From positions 2,294,001 through 2,358,000 of the forward strand of contig BJKQ01000007.1 in assembly GCA_006538405.1 (NCBI GenBank): a DNA stretch of 64,000 nucleotides, given 5' to 3'. The notes below the pieces were generated by a model, which saw only the letters and a list, made by a program, of their open reading frames with translations, did no database searches and was not told where the DNA came from. Within the stretch, counting starts at the first letter, position 1. The number at the start of each line of letters is the position of its first letter. Of the stretch, positions 1 to 11,312 are shown one piece after another. The position numbers were made by a program, and so were the translations under genes. This DNA comes from Hansfordia pulvinata (taxonomy: Eukaryota > Ascomycota > Sordariomycetes > Xylariales).

Positions 1-2073
1 GCGTCTTTTGACCCTGCACCGCTCCTGTACCCACCAGCAGTCACGCTCCTTGTCGCGGCCATCATATCGGTAGATAACGAGGCCGTCATCTTACCTAACG
101 CAGTGCTTGCCATCTGCTCGCTGCCTTTAGCGCTGGTGCCCACACCTACAACCCACCAGGGTTGCAATACTTTGCACTGGGCGCTGTCATGTTTGCCCCT
201 ATTCTTCTCGACATCCAACGCCACCTTCGACGGTCTGGTGGCTGGGTCGCATGCGAATAGTACGCCCCGGACGTGGATCACACACGAGACCTCCGCGCTC
301 TTGTACCCGCTCCACCATAATCTCTGCATTCTCCTGCAGAGCCTTACTACGACGAGCCTCCTGTCTGCGGAGTTGCAGCTCTTCTCCGTTGCTCTCATCA
401 ATCTGGTTCTGCTTTCGTCGTCACCGCAGGCCGTCATCCTGCAAAAGGGGCTTTGGGTGGGGGGGCTCGACCTCCTGGTGTCTTGCAGCCATGTCGTCGC
501 CTGGGGTATTGCACTAGCTAGAGTCCCCAAGTGGCGATTCAAGCGAGTCTTGACACCCACAACTCACAAGCACAATCTACTCGCAGGTATCCTCTCGTGG
601 AAGAGGGTCAAACACGATTTGTTCCACGTGCCTGGGGACGGCTCATCGTGTAGCTCCTGCGAGGCTGCCGATGACCACGTCGATAGCGATGATCCGTCCA
701 GACACCAGAAGAAAGCCAAGGCTCCGCGGGGCCATTTGCGCGTCAACACCATCAGCATGGACCGGAGCACTCCTCCGACCTCTGGTACCGCACCATTTCC
801 AACTGCCGGCCATCCACAGCCAGTGGCGTCGAATTCGTCCGATGCTAATATAGGCACCCCTCCGACACGCCGACACACAGTCTCTGCGGGAGATTTGGCC
901 CGGAAATCTTCCACGCATACGCCATCAGGTCGCCGGAAGCGCGCGGCCTCGTCTTCTGCTCGGGCATGGTTCTCCCTGACTCAGGAGCAGGCAGCAGTCC
1001 GGAAGTGGATGTACGCCGCCTACGTTTACACGTGTATCATCGCGACACTTTTCGCGCCGGTACCCATCATCGGTGTCTTGCGCAGTGTTACGGACTATGC
1101 GCTGCACGGGAAGGGAGCAATCGGGTGGTCTTTGGGGTATCTCCTCGGCGGACTGCCTTGGTTCCGGTGGCAGGTGGTGAGCCAGAACCTTGAGTGGTGG
1201 GTGTGTCTGCCCAGCCGACCGACGGGCCACGGGTCGCAAGACTTGGGGTGGATAGACTCGCTTCGACGACACCACTTTGGGGAGGCCAACACGCGCCTTC
1301 TGATGAGTGCCTACTGTGTCATTGTCATCACCGTGGGCCTCATTGTCGTCTTCCGGCTGTCGCCGATCTACGAGGTTGACACGAGGCGGAAGGTCTTCCA
1401 TTTCATGATGGTTGCTATGTTCTTGCCACTCACCTTTGTGGACCCTGCGTTTGTGGCTCTGGCCCTAGTCATCATACTCGCCCTGTTTCTTTTGCTCGAC
1501 CTGTTGCGGGCCAGTCAGCTGCCGCCCCTCTCGAAACCGCTGGCCTCGTTCCTGGCGCCCTACGTCGACGGCCGCGATCTCCGCGGCCCGGTGGTGGTGT
1601 CGCACATTTTCCTCTTGATAGGGTGTGCTATCCCGCTGTGGCTATCGCTCGGGTCGCTCCCAAGGACCGGATCGGGCCACTTTGCGGGATGGGAAGTTCC
1701 CGCTCGCGAGGTCAGCATGGTGGCCGGCGTCGTGTGTGTCGGCTTGGGCGACGCGGCGGCGTCGCTCATCGGTCGACGTTACGGACATCGAAAATGGCTG
1801 TGGGGTGGCGGCAAGAGTCTCGAGGGCAGCGTGGCTTTCGCGGCGGCCGTCTTTGTCGGGCTTATGGCCGTGCATGCGTGGCTGGTGATTGGGGGCTGGC
1901 CCAGTGCGACAGTCGCGGCGGGCCTGCAGGCCGACAGCCTATTGACCACGATGCAGAAGTCGGGCTTCTGTGCCGGCGTCGCCAGTTTTACCGAGGCGGT
2001 GCTCACGGGCGGCAACGACAACGTGATTGTGCCGGTGGTGCTGTGGACTTGTGTCAAGGGGCTTGGTGTTTGA
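1..2073 (+). CDS. SEC59: Dolichol kinase (Sec59 family), 5'-truncated by window edge
   Basis: Dolichol kinase phosphorylates dolichol with CTP in the ER membrane, the last step in making dolichyl phosphate for N-glycosylation, O-mannosylation and GPI anchors. The frame is open from the first base to the TGA at 2071-2073 with no ATG that looks like a natural start, so the true start is upstream of the window; 690 codons are present. Many hydrophobic membrane segments are visible. The C-terminal third carries the family signature: GDAAAS at about codon 584, then GRRYGHRKW and a KSLEG motif at about codon 605 (CTP-binding region in the family), and a final EAVLTGGNDN segment before the last helix. 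A long Ser/Pro/Arg-rich hydrophilic loop lies at about codons 190-320. No intron is needed in the visible part. The assignment rests on these motifs; the related phosphatidate cytidylyltransferases are the main alternative. Confidence 0.9.
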   Translation, partial: ASFDPAPLLYPPAVTLLVAAIISVDNEAVILPNAVLAICSLPLALVPTPTTHQGCNTLHWALSCLPLFFSTSNATFDGLVAGSHANSTPRTWITHETSALLYPLHHNLCILLQSLTTTSLLSAELQLFSVALINLVLLSSSPQAVILQKGLWVGGLDLLVSCSHVVAWGIALARVPKWRFKRVLTPTTHKHNLLAGILSWKRVKHDLFHVPGDGSSCSSCEAADDHVDSDDPSRHQKKAKAPRGHLRVNTISMDRSTPPTSGTAPFPTAGHPQPVASNSSDANIGTPPTRRHTVSAGDLARKSSTHTPSGRRKRAASSSARAWFSLTQEQAAVRKWMYAAYVYTCIIATLFAPVPIIGVLRSVTDYALHGKGAIGWSLGYLLGGLPWFRWQVVSQNLEWWVCLPSRPTGHGSQDLGWIDSLRRHHFGEANTRLLMSAYCVIVITVGLIVVFRLSPIYEVDTRRKVFHFMMVAMFLPLTFVDPAFVALALVIILALFLLLDLLRASQLPPLSKPLASFLAPYVDGRDLRGPVVVSHIFLLIGCAIPLWLSLGSLPRTGSGHFAGWEVPAREVSMVAGVVCVGLGDAAASLIGRRYGHRKWLWGGGKSLEGSVAFAAAVFVGLMAVHAWLVIGGWPSATVAAGLQADSLLTTMQKSGFCAGVASFTEAVLTGGNDNVIVPVVLWTCVKGLGV

Positions 2074-5000
2074 GAGGGACGGGACAGGAGTCTGGCAATG
2101 ATACCAAGTGGACGAGGATCTATCGGTTTCTATTTGTTTTGCGTCGTGGGCCATGATTTGTTACTGGGAGCGGACCATGCGGGCGTTGGGCGTTGAGCGA
2201 GTTTGGCCATGTCGGCCCGTGTCTCTGTAGCTTGCTGTCGCTCGATGCGCGCAATTGTTGCTCGGCAAGCAAGCATGGATAGGTATAGATCTATGAATGT
2301 GACTCCTTACCGGCAAATGGGAACTCGGCAGAGCTGGAGATGTAGGTCGTCTAGAGGATCGACAAAGAACCGCGCGCCGTCACCCACGCGGAACAATCGC
2401 CAGGTCTTGAGGTTGCTCTGCTGGCGTGCTGCCGCCACGATGCCGATCTGATGCAGTGAGAAGAAGCCAGCCTGCGGGTGGTCTCGTGCACGTGTGCGAG
2501 ACCATACTCCGTAATACGTTGATAGGGGGAGCACCCACCTGTGGAGGCGGGCGGACTTCGGCTCTGTACCTCGTACTTCGTTCTTGGAATGGAAAAGGTG
2601 AGGCAAACAACAGGGCTTCCGTAAGCGGATGATCAACCAAGACCCCTGCTCTCGGATGGATAGCTGGTCCGAGGTCCATTCTGGCGCGCGCGGAAGGAGA
2701 CGGGGTGGGACTGCCGCCGTTCTCTTCCTCTCTCTATCTACTTTCTGCCTACGAAAGTTAATCATCAACACGCGTGAAGGGGGGCGTGGGAGGACCAGAC
2801 CGCACAGGCCTCCCTCCGACATTCTGATTCTGAAGTCCAAGTGTGGATCTGATGCAGCTTTCGCGGCGTTGGGATGACAAAAAAGATGGAAGCCCGGCAC
2901 AGGCAGATATCAACCGGGGAGGGGTGGGGGGGTTCATCATCAGTTCGTTCATCCGGCAAGCACAGGTCCCCGGCCGGGGCCGGGAAGGCTGACGAGCGAG
3001 AGAGGCCTCTCGGCAGCAGGCTGAAGGAGAAGAGACAGGGATTCCCTCAGCGAGAGCGTTTGCGATTCGCTGTCTGCCTAGTACCCAGGTATTCATCATT
3101 ACATCAACAGATGCCTGTGTCACATCCCATGCACGCATGTGTCGGTTTGGAGGCTGCCTGCCAGGGGAAAAAGGGGAAAGCGCCTGGCTCGTCGACGAGA
3201 ATACAGCTGCCTGGACACTTGCCCTGAAGAAGAAGAAGAAGAGTTTACGAGTAGCTTAGGGGTCCGCGGACCCGGGGAACGCGGGCCTATCAGTAGTAGA
3301 GGCACCACCGGCGGTCGAATCGGGATAGTGACGGGAGAGCGAGAAAAGCAAGCAATGGAAGCGAGCAAGCAAAAACGAGCCGTGGAGGGAAAGGACGGAG
3401 ACTTGCAGCGGGCGGAACTACTTCCGACCGACGAAGCGCGGAGGAGCGGCGGTCGGAGGGACCGGGCTGGCGGGCTTCCGGTGTTTGGCATAAAACTCGC
3501 CGACTGTTCGGACTGGTGGTGCCGCGATGAACTTGTGCAAGCAAAGAGCCAGCACCACCCCGGTTCCGTGCTTAGTATGTCGAAATCTCTTCAAGTTATA
3601 CTGGGAAGCTCATGCCACCAGGTATGTACCTGGCAACCCCTGATGTGCATGTGGGATACGGTTACTGCCATCACCCATGGCTTATCCGTATGGCTTGACG
3701 ACACGGGCATCTTGCAGGCATGCTCGTACACGTTACGGGCGAGGACCCGGCTGGTCGAAGCTTGTCAAGTACCTTCGCGAGGTACATAGTTGCATCGATA
3801 TACTCGCACATGGTTGGGTGCGGTTGTCTGCGAGCACGAGTATACAGGTACCTACGAGTACGTCGGCGCACGGATGACGAAGATGGATAGACCCAACTGA
3901 CGCCGCCAAGGGTAGGTATAGGCACCGTGTCTTAGGTGTACGAGTATACCTACCCGTACTCCAGCCATTGAGTGCTACATCTCGTACCCCAGTCTTCCAT
4001 GCTCCCCGGTCGTGCGTGCTGACGGTGGCGTGTCCACGGATGAGGCCGAATCGAGGAGCCGGGCTGATATAGACATCTGGCGACTGTTGATGGACGAGGA
4101 CAACTCGTTCACGGAGGTTTCGTGATGAGTGCTGGCAACTGACGAGCGGGGATCCAATCTTTGAAGCCGTGCAGAAGCTACAAGTAAAGATGAGCTCTAG
4201 CTGTCAGTGAGGTCACTGATGAGAGTTCGAGGCCGGCAACTGAATTTGGTCATCCATGCCACGCCGGTGGGAGTCATACGTCCCCGAGTCAGTATATGTC
4301 ATAGGTACATTAGCTGAAATAGGTATGGACCGGTGGCAGACGGGGGAGCGACGTATCTCTTTGGGTACGGACGGGTACTTCGAAGAACAGAAGTAGAAAC
4401 TTGCGATGCGGCACGTGAAGACTCGTCTGCCGGCAGAGACGACGCCGCACTGAGGGAGCCGCCCGGTCTCCGATAGGTGCCTTCGCGGTCGGGGCTGCGT
4501 ACCTCTTCGACACACGGGATGTTTCTAGAAAAACAGGTACGAGCATTGCCCTCAGACAAAAGTTCCCACCCGTGCAGCCTTACCTTACCTATCCCAGTTT
4601 GATCCTTTGGGCTGAGGCCTGGAAGCCCACCCACGGCGACTTTGGTCAGTGTGGTAAGCTCCAATCGCCGAGAGCCCGACGGGCTGCGTTGCGGCGCAGG
4701 CCCTCCAACCAACCCACCTCGAATCTTCAGCCCGGCGCACTGAAAGGCGGCTACCCCCACCAATACCTCCCGCATCATCATCGCCAACACCACCACTACC
4801 ACCACCACCACCACCGCTGCCGTCGCCACCACCACCACCAAACAACCCCAAGCCAGGCCAGAACCCCTGCTTCTCACCAGCCTTGGCGACTCCGCGATAC
4901 GCGTACTCGTACACGCATTCGGCTTGCCATCCTGACTCACTCACCTGCTTGCTGTCCTTCGTGCCTCCCTGCCATCCCACTTGACTTGCCTTTTGTTCTC

Positions 5001-5445
5001 CCCGAGCCTCGCAGCCAGGAGATAGCGGCGCTCTGCTTGCGGCGTAGCGATCAGCACGCGCCCGCAGCCTTCAGGACTGCAGATCCAGGCACGCACGCCC
5101 ACGCAAGCCAAGCAGTCGGCGTGCTGCCGGCCAGCCTCCACTGCCGCCCAGGACTTGACAGGCACCAGTGGCACCCACGTCACAACCCTCCTCGCCTGCG
5201 CCAACCGGCCTACGGGCCACCTGCTTGACAACCACCTCCCTGTTCGCATGCTTGTGCCCGGCACTCGACGCAACCACATCCCGACGTCGTCACGGCCTTG
5301 CGCCTCGCGCCTCCAGTCTCAGGCCGCCCTTCTTGTGCCTCCTTCCCTCCGCCCTCCTTTACTTGCAGTGGCATCAGCCTCGATCGGCTGCCAAATCGCC
5401 CGCCTCGCAGAGCACAAAGAGCCTGAAGCCCGCGCATGAATCGCC
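2074..5445. other. Intergenic region between SEC59 and the Zn2Cys6 gene
   Basis: No gene could be supported in this 3.4 kb. It holds the Sec59 3' flank, several TACGAGTA and TACCTACC type oligomers (for example 3853-3860 and 3939-3946), a CCACCA-rich stretch at about 4780-4850 and, from about 4900, a C-rich pyrimidine leader typical of fungal promoters and 5' UTRs running up to the ATG at 5446. A minus-strand open frame at 2307-2900 has a protein-like C-terminal stretch but no recognisable domain (see rejected items). Confidence 0.5.
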
Positions 5446-8062
5446 ATGTCGGCTCCTCCACAGCCGCAGCCCAGCGCGGCCAGTTCGGCCAACTCGAAAG
5501 CTCTGAGAGTGCTTGCCTGCGTCCTGTGTCAAGTACGCCAATCGGTGCCTCGCGCCTCTCCTCGGCCCGCTGCTAACCCTCGACAGAATCGCAAGATCAA
5601 ATGTGACCGCAACAGCCCGTGTGCCAATTGTGTCAAGGTCGGTGGCCCCACGTCGCGAGCGGCCCGCTTGCTGGTTTCTCTTACTCACCCCCATCCGTCC
5701 GCCAGGCAAATGTCGTCTGCACCCCCAGCATGCCTGCTCCCGCTCGCAAGAGGAGGAGGCCCAACCATGATCTGCAACAGCGTCTGGCAAAGTGTGAGGA
5801 GCTTCTCTCCGAATACGCCACGGCCGCCAAGCAGCCCTCGGCCGAATCGGCTGCCACCCAGGAAAGCCCATGGCAGCCTATGGGGAAGCTGATCAACGAC
5901 GGGAGCGGCCCCAAGTTCATGGATAGCTTCATGTGGGCCAACATCCACGACGAGGTAAGAAGCCGAGATATGGCCTCGCCGTCCGCCAGCCTCGAAGCCG
6001 TCATTGGGGTGCCCGGTGGCTGCAGACGGCCATCGCATGCTAACAACGACTCCAGCTGCACGCCATGCGCGAGATCATTGACAGGGACGAGGGCGAGGAA
6101 GACTACAGCACACCGACGGATGGAGCATGCTCACCGACGCAAAACTCCAGCCTGATATTTCCTCAAGTATCAAACCAAAGTCCCAAGGACTTCCGCCCTG
6201 CTCCCGCTCACATCTTCTCTCTCTGGCAGGTAAGTCGTGGTTCCGGGCGTCGACTGTCTTATCTCTGCAAGCCCGCTATAGTAGCCCGTACTTCCCGGCC
6301 GGCATCTTGGCGATCCTCGCCGCACCCTCTGCGTCTCTCGTGTCACTTTCCACCTTGCCCGGGCCTTGCTGACCGCTACAGACTTTTCTGGATCGCGTGA
6401 ACCCGTTGACCAAGGTAATACATGTACCGACACTGCAGGGCAAGTTGGTCGAGGCGGTGACAAGTCCAGATAGTGTGCCTCTAAACCTGGAGGCTTTATT
6501 GTTTTCCATCTACATGATGGCTGCTGTGTCTCTCAACGACGACGAGTGTGTGGCTCTGATAGGAATCCACAAAAAGGACGCCGTCAACCGGTTCTCTCAA
6601 GGAGCTCGCCTGGCCTTTATCGAGCTCGACGTTCTCAAAACCTACGACCTCGTAATACTGCAGGCGCTCCTGCTGTACATGGTCAGTCGGCTTCCGGGCT
6701 TAGCTCAGACATGCCATCTTTGCTAACGCAGCCGGCCAGACTTCCTTACTGGGCAGATACGATCGCCATGCCACGTGGATCTTGAACGGCGTAGTCATCA
6801 GAATCGCGCAGAAGATGGGGCTGCACCGCGACGGCGAATCCCTGGGACTGTCTCCCTTCGACAGTGAGATTCGGAGGCGTATCTGGTGGCATCTCCTACT
6901 TCTCGACGCGATCTACGCGTTGATGTCGGGCCTGGGCCAGTCCCTTCTTCCCCGCGACTGGGATACGAAATCGCCGTCCAACCTCAACGACTCGGACATC
7001 TTCCCTGGCATGACCACAATCGTGCCAAGAGAGGGCCCGACCGACATGGTGTTCCTGCTGGTGCAGTACGAGGTGACAAAGCTTGTACTCAACCAGTCAC
7101 CCAGCCTCGAGGCCATCATCTTTCAGAACGAGACGGGAACCTTCCACGGGATGGACACGCCCGACCTGGCGAAGGCCCGGGAACGCATCGAAGAAACGAA
7201 CCAGAACATCGACGAAATCATCGACAGGTACAGCGACCCAAGCATGGGTCCGGTACACGAGCTGGCCTCGAGCTTGAGGGAAATGTTCATATCCAAGCTT
7301 CGCGACCTTGTTCAACCTCCGACGGAGTCTACCGACTGGGGCACCGAGGTCAAGAACTCTAAAGATCATCTGTTTAAATTGGCCGTGGTGTCCAACGATC
7401 ACAGTCTGCAGATGTTCGAGCTGACGTCAGAAAAGAGGACGTTCCACTGGTTCAGTAAGTACAGGAAAGTCAGAGGCCATCGGGCCGGGAGACGACGTGT
7501 GCTGACGCCGGACTACAGTCAAGACGCATTTCCAACTGGAGGTTGTCTTCTACATGGCGGGCCAGCTCTGCACGCGGACGCACGGTGTGCTGGTGGACAA
7601 GGCATGGAGGTGCCTGGAACTATTCTACAAATACCTACCGGAGCTCTTTGACCTGGCAGTCAAGCAGCATCTCTCGTTTGCGACGCTGACAATGAGGGCA
7701 TGGAAGAGGCGTGAGAGCGCGCTGCTGGACATTCTGGGGCGGCCCCGGACACGCCTTACTGGGTCACGGAAGTGCAGAAGTCGCTCTCGGCGCACGAACC
7801 TCAGAACTACACGCCGGCCAGCGACCCCCCGAGCATCGGGAATCTGAGCATGGAGGCCGAGTCCACGGCGCCGACGACCAACACCAGCGCGGGCACGACA
7901 CCGGCGTCGTGGGACCAGATGATGGGGCTGGGGCTGATTGAGGGGCCATCATTCAACTCGATGGGCTGGGACATGTTCCCGTCGATGGAGCAGCAGCCCA
8001 TGAACGTACCCGGGCCGTTCCCGACCCCATTCGGGAACAACATGGACAACAGCTGGATATGA
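5446..8062 (+). CDS. Zn2Cys6 fungal-specific transcription factor (7 exons, one apparent frameshift)
   Basis: A nuclear DNA-binding regulator. Exons read from splice signals: 5446-5532, 5587-5637, 5706-5954, 6056-6229, 6382-6681, 6740-7454, 7519-8062. Residues 25-51 form a Zn2Cys6 cluster with spacing C-x2-C-x6-C-x5-C-x2-C-x6-C (C25, C28, C35, C41, C44, C51), built from the first three exons, followed by a basic linker (ARKRRRPN) and a short heptad-like segment. The middle homology (fungal_trans) region starts at FLDRVNPLTK in exon 5 and contains the typical MGLHRDGESLGLSPFDSEIR and RRRIWWHLLLLDA motifs in exon 6. The C-terminus ends NMDNSWI. Exon 7 changes frame near 7736-7746, between LLDILG and PDTPYWVTEV, inside a GGGG..CCCC stretch; adding one base gives about 706 residues. 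The donor at 5638 (GTCGGT) is weak but needed to restore the cluster. Target genes are unknown. Confidence 0.9.
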
Positions 8063-11000
8063 AGGTGTATAACAATTGATAGAAAGCCAAGAAATCACTT
8101 CTCAAGCAAATCGAGTCCGGACGGGGCAGTGCGAGCTTCTGTGCGAACCTGTTGCTTTCTGCGGCGAGCCGCTCTACCTGCGGTACGGGCCCGGAGCCCG
8201 GAGCCCGGAGCCCCTCGGCCACTTTTCGCGGGAGTAGGGGTGTCGATTCCAAAATGTCAGGTGCCGCGCTTCGCCGAGAAAAGTTCCCGCAGGCCGCCCA
8301 AGCGTTTGCCGCGAGCCTGGCGGGGTTTGCGCGGACTCTTTGGTCGCGTTTGCGGACGAAGAAGGACAGCGGGCAGCAATAGGGGACGGGGAGGGGGGTG
8401 CTTTCGACGATTTGTCAGCCGCGCGCTTGACTGGCGTTTGCCATGGGGGGGGGGGGGCAAGTCGTTTCGTGCACGTGTGCTGAATAGAGGGTGGGGAGGG
8501 GGTTTTGCTAAGCAGAGAGGGCGAGAGAACCAAACCAAAGTCTGCTTGGACCGCCCAAGCCAACGTCGCACGCCGAAACGGCTCGAAACGTGACGGGTTT
8601 CTGGGGAGGGGGGGGTTGGTCATTCGTGTATTATTATGTACTGTTGTTGTAATTAATTCAGTCAAGTGAGAGCTCGGCCGAGGACGGGAAGAGTCCCGTC
8701 GGAAAGAAGGCGATTGATAAAAGGGAGTGTGGTGTGGATGCATCCTGTCTGCATGTCTTTTGAGTCTGCAGCTTGTGGTCAATGGAAGGCAGAAGGGCCC
8801 AGCCCGTGATGAGTCTCTTCGGAGTTAACGGTCGGAGGGACGGAGAGGGAGGGTGAGGGGCGTCAAGAATAGGTTCTGCCTTTTACGAGTAGACGAGGCC
8901 GCGGCGGCGGCGGCGGGGCCACGATAGTAAGTTGATTTTTTTTTTATATTTTAAAAGGGCAGCTCGTACCTTGAAGCCGAAGGCTACGCCACCCTCACAC
9001 ATTGATGAGTACCTCCTACATTGGGTAGGGTAGGGCATGAGCGACAGGTACTCGTTTTCGTTCTGATGCTCGAATGCAGCCAGGCGATCAATGCCATATA
9101 GCTACCTACCTAAGAACTCATGTGTATTCTGTGTGCATTAGCGAACGGCGAAAGCGCCGGTAGTACTCGTAGCAGCTTCAGTGGCGCGCGACCGCAACGG
9201 CCAACGGGCAAGCGGGACGAAAAGAATCCATTCGTGGTGGGAAAAAAAAAAAAAGCTGCTATCCAATTGGGACCGGCACCTACGAGTGTCTGCACGTACG
9301 AGTACTCCTACCTATCTAATGGTAGGTAAAATACTGATTAAAAGGGAGGAGTGGAGAGCGGGACTGCGGCGCCTCCCCTTGCTTGGCAGCGTCTGTCACC
9401 GAGGACCCTTTACTCGTACACTTATAATTTTTTTTTTCGGGAATGTCTTCCTTCTTATTCGCCTTGCCTTGCCTTGCGTAGACGAATGCAAACATTTGCC
9501 TTCCTGGCCCCGGCCTAGTGGGGTAGAGAAATATTCACGCTGCGCGAGCCTGGGGTTGTCTGTGGCCCTTTCGTCGTGAAGCAGGTGAATGAATGTACGA
9601 GTATGAAAAGCGTGACGAGGAGCGCGCACACGCACGGGCTGTGTGGCTGCCTCGAAGGGCAAGCAGCAAGGGGAGGAAGGGGGATTACCTCCGCCCGGGG
9701 CCGAGCCCGCGTGGTGGTTCGGGCTCGGGGGGGTCGGTCGGCCTTTGTGGGCGGAGCGGGCGTGTGCTCTGGTTGTAGGCGCTCGGGCCCGAGGCCAGGC
9801 TGGGGTCAGGCGCAGGCGCAGGCGCAGGCACGGCAACAGCAACAGCAACAGCAGCACCAGGCGATTAGGCTGAGAAGAGGTGAGGCGAGGGTTTGCGTGC
9901 TTACGACACGGAGTGGGTTGTGCCCAGTACGGTGTGTACGGAGTATTATTAATGGCAATAATCATGACAAAAGGGGAGGACGAACTGGAGCTGCTGCTGT
10001 CAGTCACCCGTCGTCGCAGTCGCCGCGCCAAGCATCGGACTCTGGCAAAGGCCGGGTCGGCCAACCTGGCGAGGACTCGTAGAAGCAAAAGGCCGAGATG
10101 AAGCATGCCCCGTAAAGGCGGGGATTGGTTCGGGGGGGGATGGGAACGTGTGTCAAGGCTCATTACATTGCGGAGTACTCGTTAGGTCGCCGAGAGAAGG
10201 GGCAGCTTGGCAGGGCCTTGACAACACAATAAACACCCGAGATACGAAGAAAAGGAAGAGTCCGACCTCCAGCTGCGCGTCGCGCCGCCTCGCCTCGCCT
10301 CGTGGCGTGGCCCGGTTCTGTTTCAGTGCCTCGTCCAGCTTGCCGCCTTGCAACCCCTGGCCCGGCCTGACTCATCACTGATGAGCAAGCATCCTGCTAC
10401 GAGTACCCGCACCTCAGAACATATGGGCCCTGCGAGAGTCCGACCCCGACCCGGACCCCGAGCCTGATGAGACCGAGCATCCTCGTTGAAGGCCTGGGCC
10501 GGCCGGGCCTGGTACTGACTAAGTGGCCTGCCTTAGGTACGAGTAGCAGCCTTGCTCATACCTTGTCCTGCCTCGTCTCTGCCGTTGTCTAGGGCCGCGG
10601 GCGGGGAGTTGTTTGTGGAACGTTGCGGCATTGTCCGAGGACAGCTGATACGAGTACCTATGTAGGTAGGTAGGTATGTAATCAAGCTGGAGGGACCATG
10701 TCGTATCCTTGATGCATGCTGCAGGCAAGATGCGTCGGCACCGTCCGAGGCTTGATGAAAAACAACAGGCGTCGTGCCGGATCAGAGACGATAGGGCCGG
10801 CACCCTCCGCCTCAGCCACCGCGCCTGGACTCGTATCCTTTTGCCTGCCTCGGACGGTCGAGCGCCTTGGATCGGGCTTAGCGCCCGGACGGTCGGACAG
10901 TCACACAGATTGTGTGTACGAGCAGGTAAACCTACTCGCAGGTACATGTAGGTAGGTATGTGTGTATGCGAGTGGCTGTTGCTGATGCCAAACCTATGTG

Positions 11001-11148
11001 TAGGCGGTAGCAGCCTCCCATCACTTCTGTGATCATGCTTCTGCTGCTGCTGCTGCTGCTTCTTGCAGATCAAGACCAATGGCACGGAGAGAGAAGGAGA
11101 AACACACAAGGACGAGAGAGCAAGGGCGTCGGGGATAGGAGGGGAGTA
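8063..11148. other. Intergenic region, no gene seen
   Basis: No convincing coding sequence. It contains a 13-G tract (8445-8457), a (CGG)n stretch near 8900-8915, a T-tract near 8938-8945, A- and T-tracts at about 9241-9253 and 9428-9438, a GGCGCA/CAGCAACAG repeat at about 9808-9855 and many TACGAGTA/TACTCGTA motifs (for example 8884-8891 and 9297-9304). Confidence 0.5.
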
Positions 11149-11310
11149 TCCCCTTGACTGTCGGAAATCAACACTTTTGCCAAGACCTCAGATCATGTCC
11201 ATGGAGAGTAAAAGAGCTTACTTGAACAAGTAGGACCTCCAGTTGTTTAAGCCTGACAATTGGTGGATTTAAGTCTTGGCAAAAGTGTTGACATCCGACA
11301 GTCAAGGGGA
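11149..11310. mobile_element. 162-bp MITE with long terminal inverted repeats and TA target duplication
   Basis: The left end (11149 onward) begins TCCCCTTGACTGTCGG and the right end is its reverse complement, ending CCGACAGTCAAGGGGA at 11310. The inverted repeats extend about 38 bp to the GTCTTGGCAAAAGTGTTG block with only two mismatches. Both ends are flanked by TA (11147-11148 and 11311-11312), as expected of the Tc1/mariner/pogo superfamily. The internal part (about 85 bp) has no coding capacity, so this is a non-autonomous element that would need a transposase supplied elsewhere in the genome. The near identity of its arms suggests it is fairly young. Confidence 0.85.
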
Positions 11311-11312
11311 TA

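Noticed and set aside
2307..2900. Minus-strand open frame with a protein-like ending (TWRLFRVGDGARFFVDPLDD)
   Set aside because: The last 45 codons read plausibly and could follow a CCCGCAG splice acceptor near 2474, but no upstream exon or family could be recognised. It remains a weak possibility.
7711..7777. Possible intron (GTGAGA...GTGCAG) as the cause of the frame change in the transcription factor
   Set aside because: Removing it leads into the wrong frame for the conserved-looking C-terminus ending NMDNSWI, and it would delete family-like residues.
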